Both the position numbers and the translations under genes were made by a program. Below the pieces are notes generated by a model. The model ran no database searches and was not told the origin of the DNA. It saw only the letters and a list, made by a program, of their open reading frames with translations. From Saprospiraceae bacterium (GTDB taxonomy: Bacteria; Bacteroidota; Bacteroidia; Chitinophagales; Saprospiraceae), in the NCBI GenBank assembly GCA_022841745.1, contig JALHQW010000002.1, forward strand, positions 56,520-120,519: a DNA stretch of 64,000 nucleotides. Reading direction: 5' to 3'. The stretch's first letter is position 1, and every line of letters starts with the position of its first letter. Positions 32,195 to 41,186 of this stretch are shown in pieces.

Positions 32195-34456
32195 CTATCC
32201 CATCACCTCCCGCTCCCCCAAAAACGGCTGCCGATACACCCGCTTCCCCGTCGCCTTGTACAGCGCATTCGCCAGCGCCCCGAAGATGGGCGGGAAGGGC
32301 GGCTCGCCCATGCCCGTTGGAGCGATTTCGTTTTTCACGAAGTGGACGTCAATCGCCTTCGGCGCTTCGCTCATGCGAATCATGCGGTACTTGTCGAAAT
32401 TCGCCTTTTCGGCAGCGCCCGCCTTGAACGTCATCTCGCCGTAGAGCGCATTGCCGATGCCGTCCGTCACGGCGCCTTCGGTCATGTTGGCGGCGGCGTC
32501 GGGGTTCACGACGATGCCGCAGTCAATGGCGGAGGTGACCTTCTGCACGACGGGCTTGCCGTTTTCCATCGTCAAATCCAGGACGTGTGCTGCATAGCTG
32601 GCGTGGCAGAAATAGGCGGCGACGCCACGGCTGACACCAGCAGCCACAGGGGTTTTGCCCCAGCCGGATTTATCACGAACCAGTTCCAAAACGCCTGCAT
32701 AGCGGGCAGCGTCGTAGTCGTTCCGCTCGCCAACGGGGTTTTCCTTGGCACGTTTCAGCAGTTCGAGGCGGAACTCGATGGGGTCTTTACCCATTGCCTC
32801 AGCCAGTTCATCGAGGAAGGACTGCTCGGCCCCGGCGATGAAGTTCGACCTCGGTGCCCGGAACGCCCCGATGGTGATGTTCGACTCGATTTTCCAATCC
32901 TCGGCGAGGTAGTTGTCTATTGCGCCAGCAGGAAAACGGTCGGCGTGGAGCGGGCTTTCGGGGATGCCGCCAGCCTTCACATGGAAGGCGAGCAGGTTGT
33001 TGTTTTCATCCAAAGCGGCCCGATAAACGGCGTGGTAGGCGGGGCGGTAAACGCCGTTGGTCATGTCGTCCTCACGGGTGTACATGAGTTTGACGGGGGC
33101 ATTCATTTTTTGTGAAATGAGCGCCGCCTCCACCAGGTAGTGCGAGTAGGACCGCCGCCCGAAGCCGCCGCCCATGCGGGTCATTTCGATTTCGATATTC
33201 TCGACGGGGATGCCCATGCGGGCAGCTAGCGTCGGCTCGATGAAGCCGGGGATTTGCAGCGGTCCGGCCACCTTCACCTTGTCGCCCTTCACGTCGGCGA
33301 AAAAGTTCATCGGCTCCATGCAGTTGTGGGCGAGGTACGGGCAGGAGTAGCTCCGCTCGATGACCTTTGCCGCCTTTTTGAACGCCGCTTCTGGGTCGCC
33401 GTTGCGGCGGACGACCCTGCCGGGCTTGGCAGCCAATGCCGCCATTTTGGCTGCGTGGTCGTCGCTGTTTTCAAGCCCTGCCGGGACATTCACGACTTGT
33501 TTGCCGCCCCAGCCGTTCACCGTCTCCGAGTAGGCAGCGATGGGTTCCCACTCGATTGTCAGCGCCTTTTTGGCCTGCATTACTTCCCAGGTCGAGTTGC
33601 CGACGATGGCCACGAGTTCCGGGAAGGCGTTCACATCGAAGCCGCCTTTTTCATAGCCATCGTTATAGGTTTTTATGGAAAAAACGTCCTTGATGCCGGG
33701 CATTGCCTTCGCCGCCGAACCGTCGAAAGTTTTCAGCTTCATGCCGAAGGCGGGCGGCTGCGCAATCATGGCGATGAGCATTCCGTCCACCTTGTAGTCC
33801 ACGCCGAACATGGGCTTGCCGGTCACGATTTCCTTGCCCCGCACGTTCTTTTGCGATTGGCTGATTAGCTTGAAATCCTTGATTTCCTTCAGGGTCGGCT
33901 TCACCGGCACAGGGATTTTGGCGGCAGCCGCTGCCATCTCGCCGTAGCCCGCCGATTTGCCGCTCTTTTCATGTTTCAAAACGCCCGCCGAGGTCGTGAT
34001 TTCCGATGCTGGCACTTGCCAGGCTTGTGCGGCGGCTTCTTTGAGCATGTGCCGGGCGGCAGCGCCTGCATTGCGAAGCGGCTCCCACTTGGACATGATG
34101 CCCCGGCTGCCCCCGGTGAACTGCCCGAATATGGCGGGTGGGTATTTGACGGCATCGAACGGTGCCATTTCCACGAGGACGTTTCTCCAGTCCACGTCGA
34201 GTTCTTCGGCCACCACCATCGGCATGGAGGTCATCACGTTCTGCCCGAACTCTGGGTTGGGCGTGAAGATGGTCACGACGCCATTCTCCCCGATTTTCAG
34301 GTAGGCGTTGAAGTTGAACCATTCCTTGGGCATGGTGAGCGCCGCCTCACTGGAAGCGTTCTTACAACCCGTGAGCCAGTTGACCCCGATGACCATGCCG
34401 CCGCTGGCGAGGACGGAGTTTTTCAAAAAGGTGCGTCTGCTATTTGATGTTGTCAT
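32195..34456 (-). CDS. Xanthine dehydrogenase-family molybdopterin-binding subunit (IorB-like)
   Basis: A 753-residue large subunit of a molybdenum hydroxylase of the isoquinoline 1-oxidoreductase/aldehyde dehydrogenase type. Start 34456 gives MTTSNSRRTFLKNSVLASGG, a Tat signal, followed by a lipobox-like TGC. Cofactor-binding segments include FGQNVMTSMPMVVAEEL, TGGSRGIMSKWEPLR, RMGGGFGRRSYSHYLVEAA and FRAPRSNFIAGAEQSF. The catalytic glutamate is in GMGEPPFPPIFGALANALY. It pairs with the [2Fe-2S] subunit encoded at 35018-35470; no FAD subunit is present, as usual for IorAB-type enzymes. The last 30 codons recur as fragments at 23113 and 24503. Substrate unknown. Confidence 0.9.
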   Translation of the reverse strand: MTTSNSRRTFLKNSVLASGGMVIGVNWLTGCKNASSEAALTMPKEWFNFNAYLKIGENGVVTIFTPNPEFGQNVMTSMPMVVAEELDVDWRNVLVEMAPFDAVKYPPAIFGQFTGGSRGIMSKWEPLRNAGAAARHMLKEAAAQAWQVPASEITTSAGVLKHEKSGKSAGYGEMAAAAAKIPVPVKPTLKEIKDFKLISQSQKNVRGKEIVTGKPMFGVDYKVDGMLIAMIAQPPAFGMKLKTFDGSAAKAMPGIKDVFSIKTYNDGYEKGGFDVNAFPELVAIVGNSTWEVMQAKKALTIEWEPIAAYSETVNGWGGKQVVNVPAGLENSDDHAAKMAALAAKPGRVVRRNGDPEAAFKKAAKVIERSYSCPYLAHNCMEPMNFFADVKGDKVKVAGPLQIPGFIEPTLAARMGIPVENIEIEMTRMGGGFGRRSYSHYLVEAALISQKMNAPVKLMYTREDDMTNGVYRPAYHAVYRAALDENNNLLAFHVKAGGIPESPLHADRFPAGAIDNYLAEDWKIESNITIGAFRAPRSNFIAGAEQSFLDELAEAMGKDPIEFRLELLKRAKENPVGERNDYDAARYAGVLELVRDKSGWGKTPVAAGVSRGVAAYFCHASYAAHVLDLTMENGKPVVQKVTSAIDCGIVVNPDAAANMTEGAVTDGIGNALYGEMTFKAGAAEKANFDKYRMIRMSEAPKAIDVHFVKNEIAPTGMGEPPFPPIFGALANALYKATGKRVYRQPFLGEREVMG

Positions 34457-34513
34457 TGCTGTATTGTTTGATTGTTGAATTGTTGGGATTTGGGGCAAAA
34501 AGGAAGCTCATGC

Positions 34514-34951
34514 TTAATTCTGCCTACAAGCACATTCATGGTTTTCGTTGACGTATGCGATGGAATCCATGCATAATTTCTCCAAAACCGAGATATTGAT
34601 GTCGGAAAGCCGCTTCATGTAGATGCAGGCTTTAGCTATTTTGAACTTACCCAAGTCATTCAGCAGGCGTTTGCTATCCTCGGTTTCGGAATAAACATAG
34701 AGTGAAAACTCCGCCTTCCGTGGCGAAAAGCCAATTATCGGGGCGTCACCTTCGTGCCCGCTTTTGTATTTGTAGTGATAGCTGCCGAAGCCAATAATGG
34801 TAGGTCCCCACATTTTGGGTTCGAACCCCGACCATGCGCTCATCAACTCGATTAAGCGATAACTTTCCGCTTTTTTCTGCTCATTTTCCACAAAACTGTC
34901 AATGAAATCATGGACGCTGACTTCCGTTTCGGTCGTCTTATTTTTTGCCAT
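34514..34951 (-). CDS. DUF1801 protein within the molybdenum hydroxylase operon
   Basis: A 145-residue protein with the DUF1801 signature (EVSVHDFIDSFVENEQKKAE, FEPKMWGPTIIGFGSYHYKY, APIIGFSPRKAEFSLYV, GKACIYMKRL-like GKFKIAKACIYMKRLSDI). It lies 57 bp before the large subunit and 66 bp after the small subunit, separating two genes that are normally adjacent. It may be a late insertion or a maturation factor; no functional evidence. Confidence 0.87.
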   Translation of the reverse strand: MAKNKTTETEVSVHDFIDSFVENEQKKAESYRLIELMSAWSGFEPKMWGPTIIGFGSYHYKYKSGHEGDAPIIGFSPRKAEFSLYVYSETEDSKRLLNDLGKFKIAKACIYMKRLSDINISVLEKLCMDSIAYVNENHECACRQN

Positions 34952-35017
34952 AAGTTATTGATTGAGAAGATGTTACATGTAAAAATGCTATCAAACTAAG
35001 TCCGGGCTTTCTAATCC

Positions 35018-35470
35018 CTAACCCGCCGCCGTCTTTATCGCTGCCTTAATACGCACATACGTTGCGCAGCGGCAAATATTCCCGTTCATTGCTCCTTCGA
35101 TTTCGGCGTCGGAGGGTTTTGGATTTGCCTTTAGCAAGGCAGCGGCGTTCATGATTTGGCCGGACTGGCAGTAGCCGCACTGGGCCACGTCGTGCTCCAG
35201 CCAAGCCTGCTGCACGGGGTGGTCGCCGTTTTCGGACAGCCCCTCGATGGTGGTGACGGCTTGGTTACCAACCTGCGAAACGGGCAACATGCAGGAGCGC
35301 ATGGCCACATCGCCGAGGTGGATGGTGCAGGCGCCGCACTGGGCGATGCCGCAGCCGTACTTGGTGCCGACAAGGTTGAGGTGGTCACGCAGCACCCAGA
35401 GCATGGGCGTAGCGGGGTCAACGTCCACCGTTTGTTGTTTGCCGTTGATGTTTAAGGTGAAATTTGCCAT
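35018..35470 (-). CDS. [2Fe-2S]-binding subunit of the molybdenum hydroxylase (IorA-like)
   Basis: A 150-residue iron-sulphur subunit. The plant-type ferredoxin cluster is C40, C45, C48, C60 ([13 protein letters not shown]) and the second cluster is C98, C101, C133, C135 ([13 protein letters not shown]). It passes electrons from the molybdenum site of the large subunit. No signal peptide is present, so it is presumably co-exported with the Tat-carrying large subunit. First gene of the operon. Confidence 0.93.
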   Translation of the reverse strand: MANFTLNINGKQQTVDVDPATPMLWVLRDHLNLVGTKYGCGIAQCGACTIHLGDVAMRSCMLPVSQVGNQAVTTIEGLSENGDHPVQQAWLEHDVAQCGYCQSGQIMNAAALLKANPKPSDAEIEGAMNGNICRCATYVRIKAAIKTAAG

Positions 35471-35584
35471 GATGCTTGAATTTAGCTTAATGTATTTTTA
35501 GGCTTTGGGGCAAAGAAAAGGTTGAAATTATAAAGAACCTTACAGAAAACAAACGAGGGGTTACGAAAATCAAACGGAGGTGCT

Positions 35585-36721
35585 TTATTTCCTTGCTTGC
35601 ACTGTCTCCGACAGCACCTTCCGCCCCGCCTCCGCCTCCTTCGCCCCGATATTCGCCTCCACGATGCCCATCAAATCACCCATCTGCGCCTCCGTCATCC
35701 CAAGGTTCAGGGCGATGCCGATATGGTTTTTCAGCATCGGCTCCACGCCGCCGAGGCAGGTCAGGGCGGTGATGGTCGCCACTTCCCGGTCTTGGTAACT
35801 GAGCACGTCCCGCCCGAAAATATCGGCGAAGAGGTGTTCTTTCAGGAACACGTCCATTTCCGGGCTGAAAGCGCCGTAGCCAGACTTGGGCGGCGTGACC
35901 TGTGGCTGCCCGGTGAGAGATTCCAGCACTTTTTTGCCCCTTTCGTATTTGATAAAATCTTCGGGGATGGGCGTGGCGGCACGGCCCATTTCGTCGGTGA
36001 TGCCCTGTGCTTTTCTCGTTTCCAACACCGCCATCAACGAGTTCAACCCTTGGATGCTGCGGGGGAAGCCGCAGTAGGCGTAGAGGTGAACCAGCGTTTC
36101 CTTGAGTTCATTGACCGTAAGCTTGGCGTCCAGCGCGGCATTCAGGGCAGTTTTGAGTTGTTCCAAATCGCCCTTGGCCGTGAGCGCCGCCACGGCGACG
36201 ATGTGCTGGTGGCGTTCGCCTAAATCTTGGAGGCTGCTCAGGGCTTCTTGCTGCTTCGCAATGCCTGCCGAGTACGCTTCCTCGCCCACTTCGTGCAGCC
36301 AAATGACTCGGCCTTTCGGGTGTTCCGGTGTGATGGCCAATTGCACAAACCAATGGTCGAGGGAGGCACCGTGCCAGTGCTCCACATCGGTCGGGCAGCG
36401 TACCGTGTCGCCCTTTCGCAGGATTTGCAACGGCTTGCCTTTTTCCTGGTAATATCCCATGCCGTCCAAGGCGAGCAGGGTCTGGCCACCGGGATGCTTG
36501 TGCCATTTGGAGCGGGCCTTGGGTTCAAAGACCACGTTGCCGATGGAGGCGTTCAAGGTAGAGTCAGCCGGGAGGAGCGGTTTTACCCAGACGGTTCCGG
36601 TGAAGTTGCCGCCCTGTATTTTGTCGCCCTGCGGGAACAGGACGTTGAGCAAATCGGATGGGGTTTGCGCAGCTAAATTAATGCAGCACAGGGAGGCTAA
36701 AAGCCATGTATTGAATTTCAT
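35585..36721 (-). CDS. Exported cupin fused to carboxymuconolactone decarboxylase-like domains
   Basis: A 378-residue protein with signal MKFNTWLLASLCCINLAA. The cupin spans about 35-150 (WHKHPGGQTLLALDGMGYYQ, PTDVEHWHGAS with metal-binding His/Gln). Two CMD/AhpD-like helical domains follow: 165-265 (HQHIVAVAALTAKGDLEQLK, LKETLVHLYAYCGFPRSIQG) and 290-375 (REVATITALTCLGGVEPMLK). The second lacks an obvious CxxC, so peroxidase activity is doubtful. The cupin is clearly related to that of the gene at 37676. Upstream, divergently, lies the HNH pair. Confidence 0.88.
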   Translation of the reverse strand: MKFNTWLLASLCCINLAAQTPSDLLNVLFPQGDKIQGGNFTGTVWVKPLLPADSTLNASIGNVVFEPKARSKWHKHPGGQTLLALDGMGYYQEKGKPLQILRKGDTVRCPTDVEHWHGASLDHWFVQLAITPEHPKGRVIWLHEVGEEAYSAGIAKQQEALSSLQDLGERHQHIVAVAALTAKGDLEQLKTALNAALDAKLTVNELKETLVHLYAYCGFPRSIQGLNSLMAVLETRKAQGITDEMGRAATPIPEDFIKYERGKKVLESLTGQPQVTPPKSGYGAFSPEMDVFLKEHLFADIFGRDVLSYQDREVATITALTCLGGVEPMLKNHIGIALNLGMTEAQMGDLMGIVEANIGAKEAEAGRKVLSETVQARK

Positions 36722-36870
36722 AATTTTATCAAAAAAATAAAATCACCCGAAGTGAAAGTTAACGTAAACCAAATTAGATATGTCGCTCAAAATTTGGGTA
36801 AAAAATCAATAGCACCCAACAAAATTGCCAAATAAGGTTCATCTTTGTACACAAGCAAAAAAGAGTTCAA

Positions 36871-37251
36871 ATGACAATTTCAGATTTTGTGGCCAATGCG
36901 GCCAAGTTGGATTTGGGAGCCTTCGAGAAACTTTACCAAGAACTTTCCCTGTTGCGGGCAAAGCGCAAGGGGCAAAAAATATTGTCCGCCAAGGAAGCAA
37001 GTCTGATTGAAAAAATCAATCAACAATTTCCCAAAGACAAATGGGAGCGCCTGCAATACTTGGACTGGAAGCTGGAAAACGGGCCATTGAGCAGCGAAGA
37101 AGAAGCTGAGTCCCTCGCACTGGCTACCGAATTTGAAAATTATTACGTGGAAAGGACAAAATCCCTTGCAGCATTGGCCACCATTCGACAGGTGAGCATT
37201 GACGTGCTTGCAGCGCAGTTCAACCTCATTGGCCCCGCCCCAAATGCCTAA
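36871..37251 (+). CDS. Small helical protein coupled to an HNH nuclease
   Basis: A 126-residue, largely helical, charged protein (MTISDFVANAAKLDLGAF, KLYQELSLLRAKRKGQ, LATEFENYYVERTKSL). Its stop overlaps the start of the HNH gene by eight bases, so the two are cotranslated. No family recognised; a partner, inhibitor or antitoxin of the nuclease would fit the arrangement, but this is inference. Confidence 0.72.
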   Translation: MTISDFVANAAKLDLGAFEKLYQELSLLRAKRKGQKILSAKEASLIEKINQQFPKDKWERLQYLDWKLENGPLSSEEEAESLALATEFENYYVERTKSLAALATIRQVSIDVLAAQFNLIGPAPNA

Positions 37252-37669
37252 GTTTTCGAGCCTCCCGGAGACAAGGTTGGAAGTGGCCGAAAGGGCCAAG
37301 CATTGCTGCGAATATTGCAAAAGCATGGATACGTTCTCGCCCAATTATTTCACCGTTGACCATATCCTTCCCGAACCGCTCGGCGGCACGGACTCATTGG
37401 GCAACCTTGCCTACGCCTGTTACCTGTGCAACAGGTTGAAATCCAATAAGTTAAGCATTTATGACTCCATCCCCAATACTTGGGTCGCCTTGTTCAACCC
37501 AAGAACGCAGGACTGGAATGAGCACTTTGCATGGAGCGAGGACTTGACCTCGATTGTAGCTTTGGGCGCTGTCGGAAGGGTGACTGTCGAGGTTCTTCAA
37601 CTTAATCGCCCTAAATTGGTAGCCTACCGAAAAGCTGTCATTCCATTTGGCGTTCACCCGCCAGCTTGA
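37244..37669 (+). CDS. HNH endonuclease
   Basis: A 141-residue HNH-family protein. The zinc-binding and catalytic region reads AKHCCEYCKSMDTFSPNYFT, VDHILPEPLGGTDSLGN, LAYACYLCNRLKSNK: CxxC, DH, N and CxxCN in the standard order. The C-terminal half (LFNPRTQDWNEHFAW, GRVTVEVLQLNRPKLVAYRK) is characteristic of the stand-alone HNH proteins common in Cyanobacteria and Bacteroidota. ATG 37244 is chosen because the family begins near it. Confidence 0.9.
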   Translation: MPKFSSLPETRLEVAERAKHCCEYCKSMDTFSPNYFTVDHILPEPLGGTDSLGNLAYACYLCNRLKSNKLSIYDSIPNTWVALFNPRTQDWNEHFAWSEDLTSIVALGAVGRVTVEVLQLNRPKLVAYRKAVIPFGVHPPA

Positions 37670-37675
37670 GCAGCC

Positions 37676-38509
37676 TTACGGATTCAACAACTTCGTAAAC
37701 GAAAGCGACCCCAATTTCCACTTCCCGCCTTCCTTCATGTAAACCTCCGTCACCATGAATGGATTGGTCACTTCATTGCCACCAACAACTGCCAGCAAGG
37801 TAATTTTATTCAACAAAATGGCCGTATTTCCCATGACGTTCACCAAAACTTCGTGGATGTCCGCCTTTTTGTAGTGTATGCCGCCGCTTCGGATGATTTC
37901 GATTTCACGGTCTTTTCCCCAGCTTCCGCCCATGTGGACGAATTGCGATTTTTCATGGAAAAGGTCAGCCAGTACATCGGCGTTCTTGTCCGCCATCCAC
38001 TGCCATTTCTGCTTGGAGAGTTCCATGATTTCCTGCTCGGTGGTCGTGCTGTTGGTGTTTATGGTTTTTGAAAAATAGACCTCATCTGCAACCCTTTCCA
38101 GCCATTTTGTTGGCTGCGGCTCGGTGACGGCGACGTAGGTGAACCAAGTGTCCGGTGTGGCACCATGCCAATGCTCGACGCCCGGCGGGCACTTGAGGGC
38201 GTCGCCTTTGCGAACCGTTTCCAGCGGTTTGTTCCGCTCTTGGTAATAGCCAACGCCGTCCGTGATGAGCAACTGTTGCCCGCCGGGGTGGATGTGCCAA
38301 TCCAGCCGGGCGCCAGGCGCAAAAGTTGCTTCCGCAATATTGTATCGAAAGGTCGAGTCAGCATTGCTCACATGACTCAGCCAGACATCGCCGACGTGGT
38401 GGACGTTGGCCCCTTTTTCCCCTTTCGGAAAAATGAAACCTTGTTGTGCCATGGCCTGAATGGACAGGGTGGCTGACAGTAAAAACAAAGAATACAGTGC
38501 TTTTTTCAT
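37676..38509 (-). CDS. Exported cupin fused to SnoaL/DUF4440-like domain
   Basis: A 277-residue protein with signal MKKALYSLFLLSATLSIQAMA. The cupin (about 30-140; WHIHPGGQQLLITDGVGYYQ, PPGVEHWHGAT) is a paralogue of the one at 35585. An NTF2-like domain follows (about 155-277; LSKQKWQWMADKNADVLADL, HEKSQFVHMGGSWGKDRE, VTEVYMKEGGKWKLGSLSFT). Divergent from an AraC regulator with an operator-like palindrome in the 144-bp gap, so probably regulated by it. Confidence 0.88.
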   Translation of the reverse strand: MKKALYSLFLLSATLSIQAMAQQGFIFPKGEKGANVHHVGDVWLSHVSNADSTFRYNIAEATFAPGARLDWHIHPGGQQLLITDGVGYYQERNKPLETVRKGDALKCPPGVEHWHGATPDTWFTYVAVTEPQPTKWLERVADEVYFSKTINTNSTTTEQEIMELSKQKWQWMADKNADVLADLFHEKSQFVHMGGSWGKDREIEIIRSGGIHYKKADIHEVLVNVMGNTAILLNKITLLAVVGGNEVTNPFMVTEVYMKEGGKWKLGSLSFTKLLNP

Positions 38510-38578
38510 GATTTTCTTTTTTAGGAAGCAAAGGTCGGGAGGTAGCGCTTCCTGTGGGCTACGCAAATTACGGTTTTA

Positions 38579-38599
38579 CCTACCAATATTACTGGTAGG
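38579..38599. promoter_or_regulatory. Operator-like palindrome between the cupin and AraC genes
   Basis: Perfect 7-bp arms CCTACCA-N7-TGGTAGG, abutting the putative -33 element of the AraC promoter. Position in a divergent regulator/target gap suggests autoregulation and control of the cupin gene. Confidence 0.55.
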
Positions 38600-38602
38600 C
38601 AA

Positions 38603-38631
38603 TTGCCATGCAGATTGGGGGCGTATTTTTG
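38603..38631 (+). promoter_or_regulatory. Bacteroidota-type promoter of the AraC gene
   Basis: TTG at 38603-38605 and TATTTTTG (TAnnTTTG consensus) at 38624-38631, spaced 18 bp, 22 bp before the ATG at 38654. Confidence 0.5.
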
Positions 38632-38653
38632 CTTCCACAGCAATCAAAAGCAC

Positions 38654-39562
38654 ATGAAAAAAATATTCGACGTCCCCACTGTTCACGACTACAACGCCGA
38701 CTTCGGCATCGAGACGCTGCACCCGCTGGTCAGCGTCATTGATTTTTCGAAGGCAAAAATCCCGCAAAAACGGGGCGATGCCGACGGCGTCCGTTTTGGC
38801 TTCTACGCCGTGGCTTTGAAGCAGGGCGAGCAGTGCATCATGCGGTACGGTCGGAATACCTACGACTATCAGGACGGCACGCTCGTGTTTCTGGCACCGG
38901 GGCAGGTCATCGGCATTGACAAGAACATCGTCAATTCACCGATGAAGGGCTATTCGCTGCTCTTCCACCCCGACCTGATTTTGGGTACCCCACTGGGTCG
39001 GAGCATCAAGGACTTCGCCTTTTTTTCCTACGAAGTGCATGAGGCCCTGCACATCTCGGAGCGGGAGCGAAAACTTGTGCTAGACTGTTTTTCCAAAATC
39101 GAATACGAACTGAACCGGGGGATAGACAAGCATAGCAAGGCCCTGATTGCTGCGAATATCGAGCTGCTGCTGGGCTACTGCCAGCGGTTTTACGACCGCC
39201 AGTTCATCACCCGTGAGCACGCCAACAAAGGGATTTTGGAGAAATTCGAAAGCCTACTGAACGAGTATTTCATCACGGACAAGCCCCGAACCATCGGTCA
39301 GCCCACGGTCGCTTATTGCGCAGCACAGCTTCATTTATCGGCCAACTATTTCGGCGATTTAATCAAAAAAGAAACGGGCCAATCGGCGCAGGAGTACATC
39401 CAATCCAAGCTGATTGAAGTGGCCAAGGAGCGGATGTTTGACCCCACAAAATCCGTCAGCGAGGTGGCGTATGAACTGGGATTTCAGTACCCACAGCATT
39501 TCAGCCGGTTTTTCAAGCAGCGGGTGGGGGTTGCGCCGGGGGAGTTTCGGGGGGTGAATTGA
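38654..39562 (+). CDS. AraC-family transcriptional regulator
   Basis: A 302-residue activator. The N-terminal cupin-like sensing domain (MRYGRNTYDYQDGTLVFLAP, YSLLFHPDLI) is followed by the AraC DNA-binding domain with two helix-turn-helix motifs (VAYCAAQLHLSANYFGDLIK and SVSEVAYELGFQYPQHFSRF) and the ending RVGVAPGEFRGVN. Start 38654 is supported by the promoter. C-terminal pieces of very similar genes occur at 40948-41047 and 47342-47560. Confidence 0.92.
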   Translation: MKKIFDVPTVHDYNADFGIETLHPLVSVIDFSKAKIPQKRGDADGVRFGFYAVALKQGEQCIMRYGRNTYDYQDGTLVFLAPGQVIGIDKNIVNSPMKGYSLLFHPDLILGTPLGRSIKDFAFFSYEVHEALHISERERKLVLDCFSKIEYELNRGIDKHSKALIAANIELLLGYCQRFYDRQFITREHANKGILEKFESLLNEYFITDKPRTIGQPTVAYCAAQLHLSANYFGDLIKKETGQSAQEYIQSKLIEVAKERMFDPTKSVSEVAYELGFQYPQHFSRFFKQRVGVAPGEFRGVN

Positions 39563-39634
39563 TTTTTATTCTACCTCTTGTCTTTCCAGTAATGTTGCAG
39601 AATGCCGATGCTATTTTGAAATGAGTTTTGCTTT

Positions 39635-39778
39635 AAAAATCATACATCATAAATCAAATAAATCATACATCATAAATCCGTCCCGTAAAAAATCATACAT
39701 CAAAAATCAAATAAATCAAAAATCTCCCTACACGGATTTATGATTTATTTGATTTATGATTAGTGATTTATGATTTTT
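39635..39778. repeat. Low-complexity inverted repeat region (ATCATAAATCA units)
   Basis: Arms 39635-39682 and 39732-39778, built of AAATCAAATAAATCATA-type units and their complement, can form a long imperfect hairpin. Similar ATTTATGATT units continue to the glycerate kinase start. No gene seen in 39563-39829. Confidence 0.8.
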
Positions 39779-39829
39779 GGGGGATTTATGATTTATTCGA
39801 TATATGATTTCAGAATTATGATTTTCACC

Positions 39830-40930
39830 ATGAAAGTCCTCCTCTGCCCCGATAAGTTCAAAGGCTCGCTGACCGCAATGCAGGTTTGCGAGGCCATTGG
39901 CACGGGCCTGAAAAAAAGCCAGCCACAAGCCGAAACCGTTTTCCATCCCATGGCTGACGGCGGCGACGGCTCGCTCGAAATCCTTGCCAACCACCTGAGT
40001 TTACACCCTAAAACCATCGCCGCTAACGACCCCCTCGGTAGGCCAATCAACGCCACCTATGTCACCTCCACGGATGCCGCTTTCATCGAACTGGCCAGTG
40101 CTGCTGGGCTTGTTTTATTGAAAAATGGGGAACGCAATCCGCTCATTACCAGCAGTTTTGGTTCAGGAAAAATGATAGTGGATGCCCTTGCCAACGGCTT
40201 TCAAAAAATCTACCTCTTCCTCGGTGGCAGCGCCACCAACGATGCGGGCATGGGCATTGCCGCTGCGCTCGGCTGTCAGTTTTTGGATAAAAACGGGGAA
40301 CTGCTCGAACCCACGGGCGCCCATTTACCGAAGGTGAAAAGCATCACGCCCAACCGCCTTTTTGATTTCGATAAAATAAAAATCACCCTGCTATGCGACG
40401 TGACCAACCCGCTGTTTGGCCCCAATGGAGCGGCCCACGTTTATGCCCGGCAAAAGGGCGCAAGCGAGGAACAAGTAGCCTACCTCGACGATGGCCTGCG
40501 CCATTTCAGCCAAATCTTATTCAAAGAAACAGGCATGGACGTGTCCAACTTGCCCGGCAGCGGAGCAGCGGGCGGCATCGCTGCCAGTCTGGTCGCCCTC
40601 TTCGGGGCAAAATTGGAAAACGGTTTTGCCGCTATTGCGGAGCTGACGGGCTTGGAAAAGCAAATCCAGTTGGCCGATTGGGTCATCAGCGGGGAGGGGA
40701 AATTGGACGGGCAATCATCGCAGGGCAAGGTCGTGGATGGGGTAGGGGCGCTGTGCCGCAAGCATGGGAAGCCGTTGGACTTGTTTGTCGGAAAAAACGA
40801 ACTGACCGCAACCGAGGTGCAGCAATTGGGCGCAAACCAGGTGTTTTCCATTTCCGACCGGGCAACCAGTTTGGAAGATGCGATGCGGAATGCGGCGGGG
40901 TATTTGAAGGGGATGGCGGCATCCCTTTAG
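39830..40930 (+). CDS. Glycerate kinase (GarK/GlxK family)
   Basis: A 366-residue kinase that phosphorylates glycerate in glyoxylate/glycerate metabolism. Family signatures: VLLCPDKFKGSLTAMQVCEA at the N-terminus, PMADGGDGSLE, SFGSGKMIVDAL, FLGGSATNDAGMG and LPGSGAAGGIAASLVAL. The reading frame extends upstream into low-complexity repeat sequence; ATG 39830 is the family start. Cytoplasmic, apparently monocistronic. Confidence 0.93.
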   Translation: MKVLLCPDKFKGSLTAMQVCEAIGTGLKKSQPQAETVFHPMADGGDGSLEILANHLSLHPKTIAANDPLGRPINATYVTSTDAAFIELASAAGLVLLKNGERNPLITSSFGSGKMIVDALANGFQKIYLFLGGSATNDAGMGIAAALGCQFLDKNGELLEPTGAHLPKVKSITPNRLFDFDKIKITLLCDVTNPLFGPNGAAHVYARQKGASEEQVAYLDDGLRHFSQILFKETGMDVSNLPGSGAAGGIAASLVALFGAKLENGFAAIAELTGLEKQIQLADWVISGEGKLDGQSSQGKVVDGVGALCRKHGKPLDLFVGKNELTATEVQQLGANQVFSISDRATSLEDAMRNAAGYLKGMAASL

Positions 40931-40947
40931 TGGTCAATAGAAAGGAA

Positions 40948-41047
40948 GAGGCATACGAACTGGGGTTTCAGTATCCACAGCATTTCAGCCGGGTTTTCAA
41001 GCAGCGGGTGGGAGTTGCGCCGGGGGAGTTTCGGGGGGGTGAAATGA
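40948..41047 (+). pseudogene. AraC regulator C-terminal fragment 1
   Basis: Reads EAYELGFQYPQHFSRVFKQR, VGVAPGEFR, then one extra G shifts the frame; without it the end would be GVK and stop at 41045. It is nearly identical to the 3' end of the gene at 38654-39562 and lies 17 bp after the glycerate kinase stop. Confidence 0.85.
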
Positions 41048-41186
41048 GTGGTGTTCACCTGATTTACCTCTTCAGTACTGGCCATAATTTTATCAGATAG
41101 TTAGACCGTTCAGTCTATCACCTCCCTACCTAATATTTTCACAGACTTTCCTTTACTTTGTACTGAACTGACACGAAACCAGTCCA

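Noticed and set aside
40393-41100. 235-codon ORF overlapping glycerate kinase
   Set aside because: Only its last part is meaningful (AraC tail fragment); the rest is an out-of-frame reading of the kinase.
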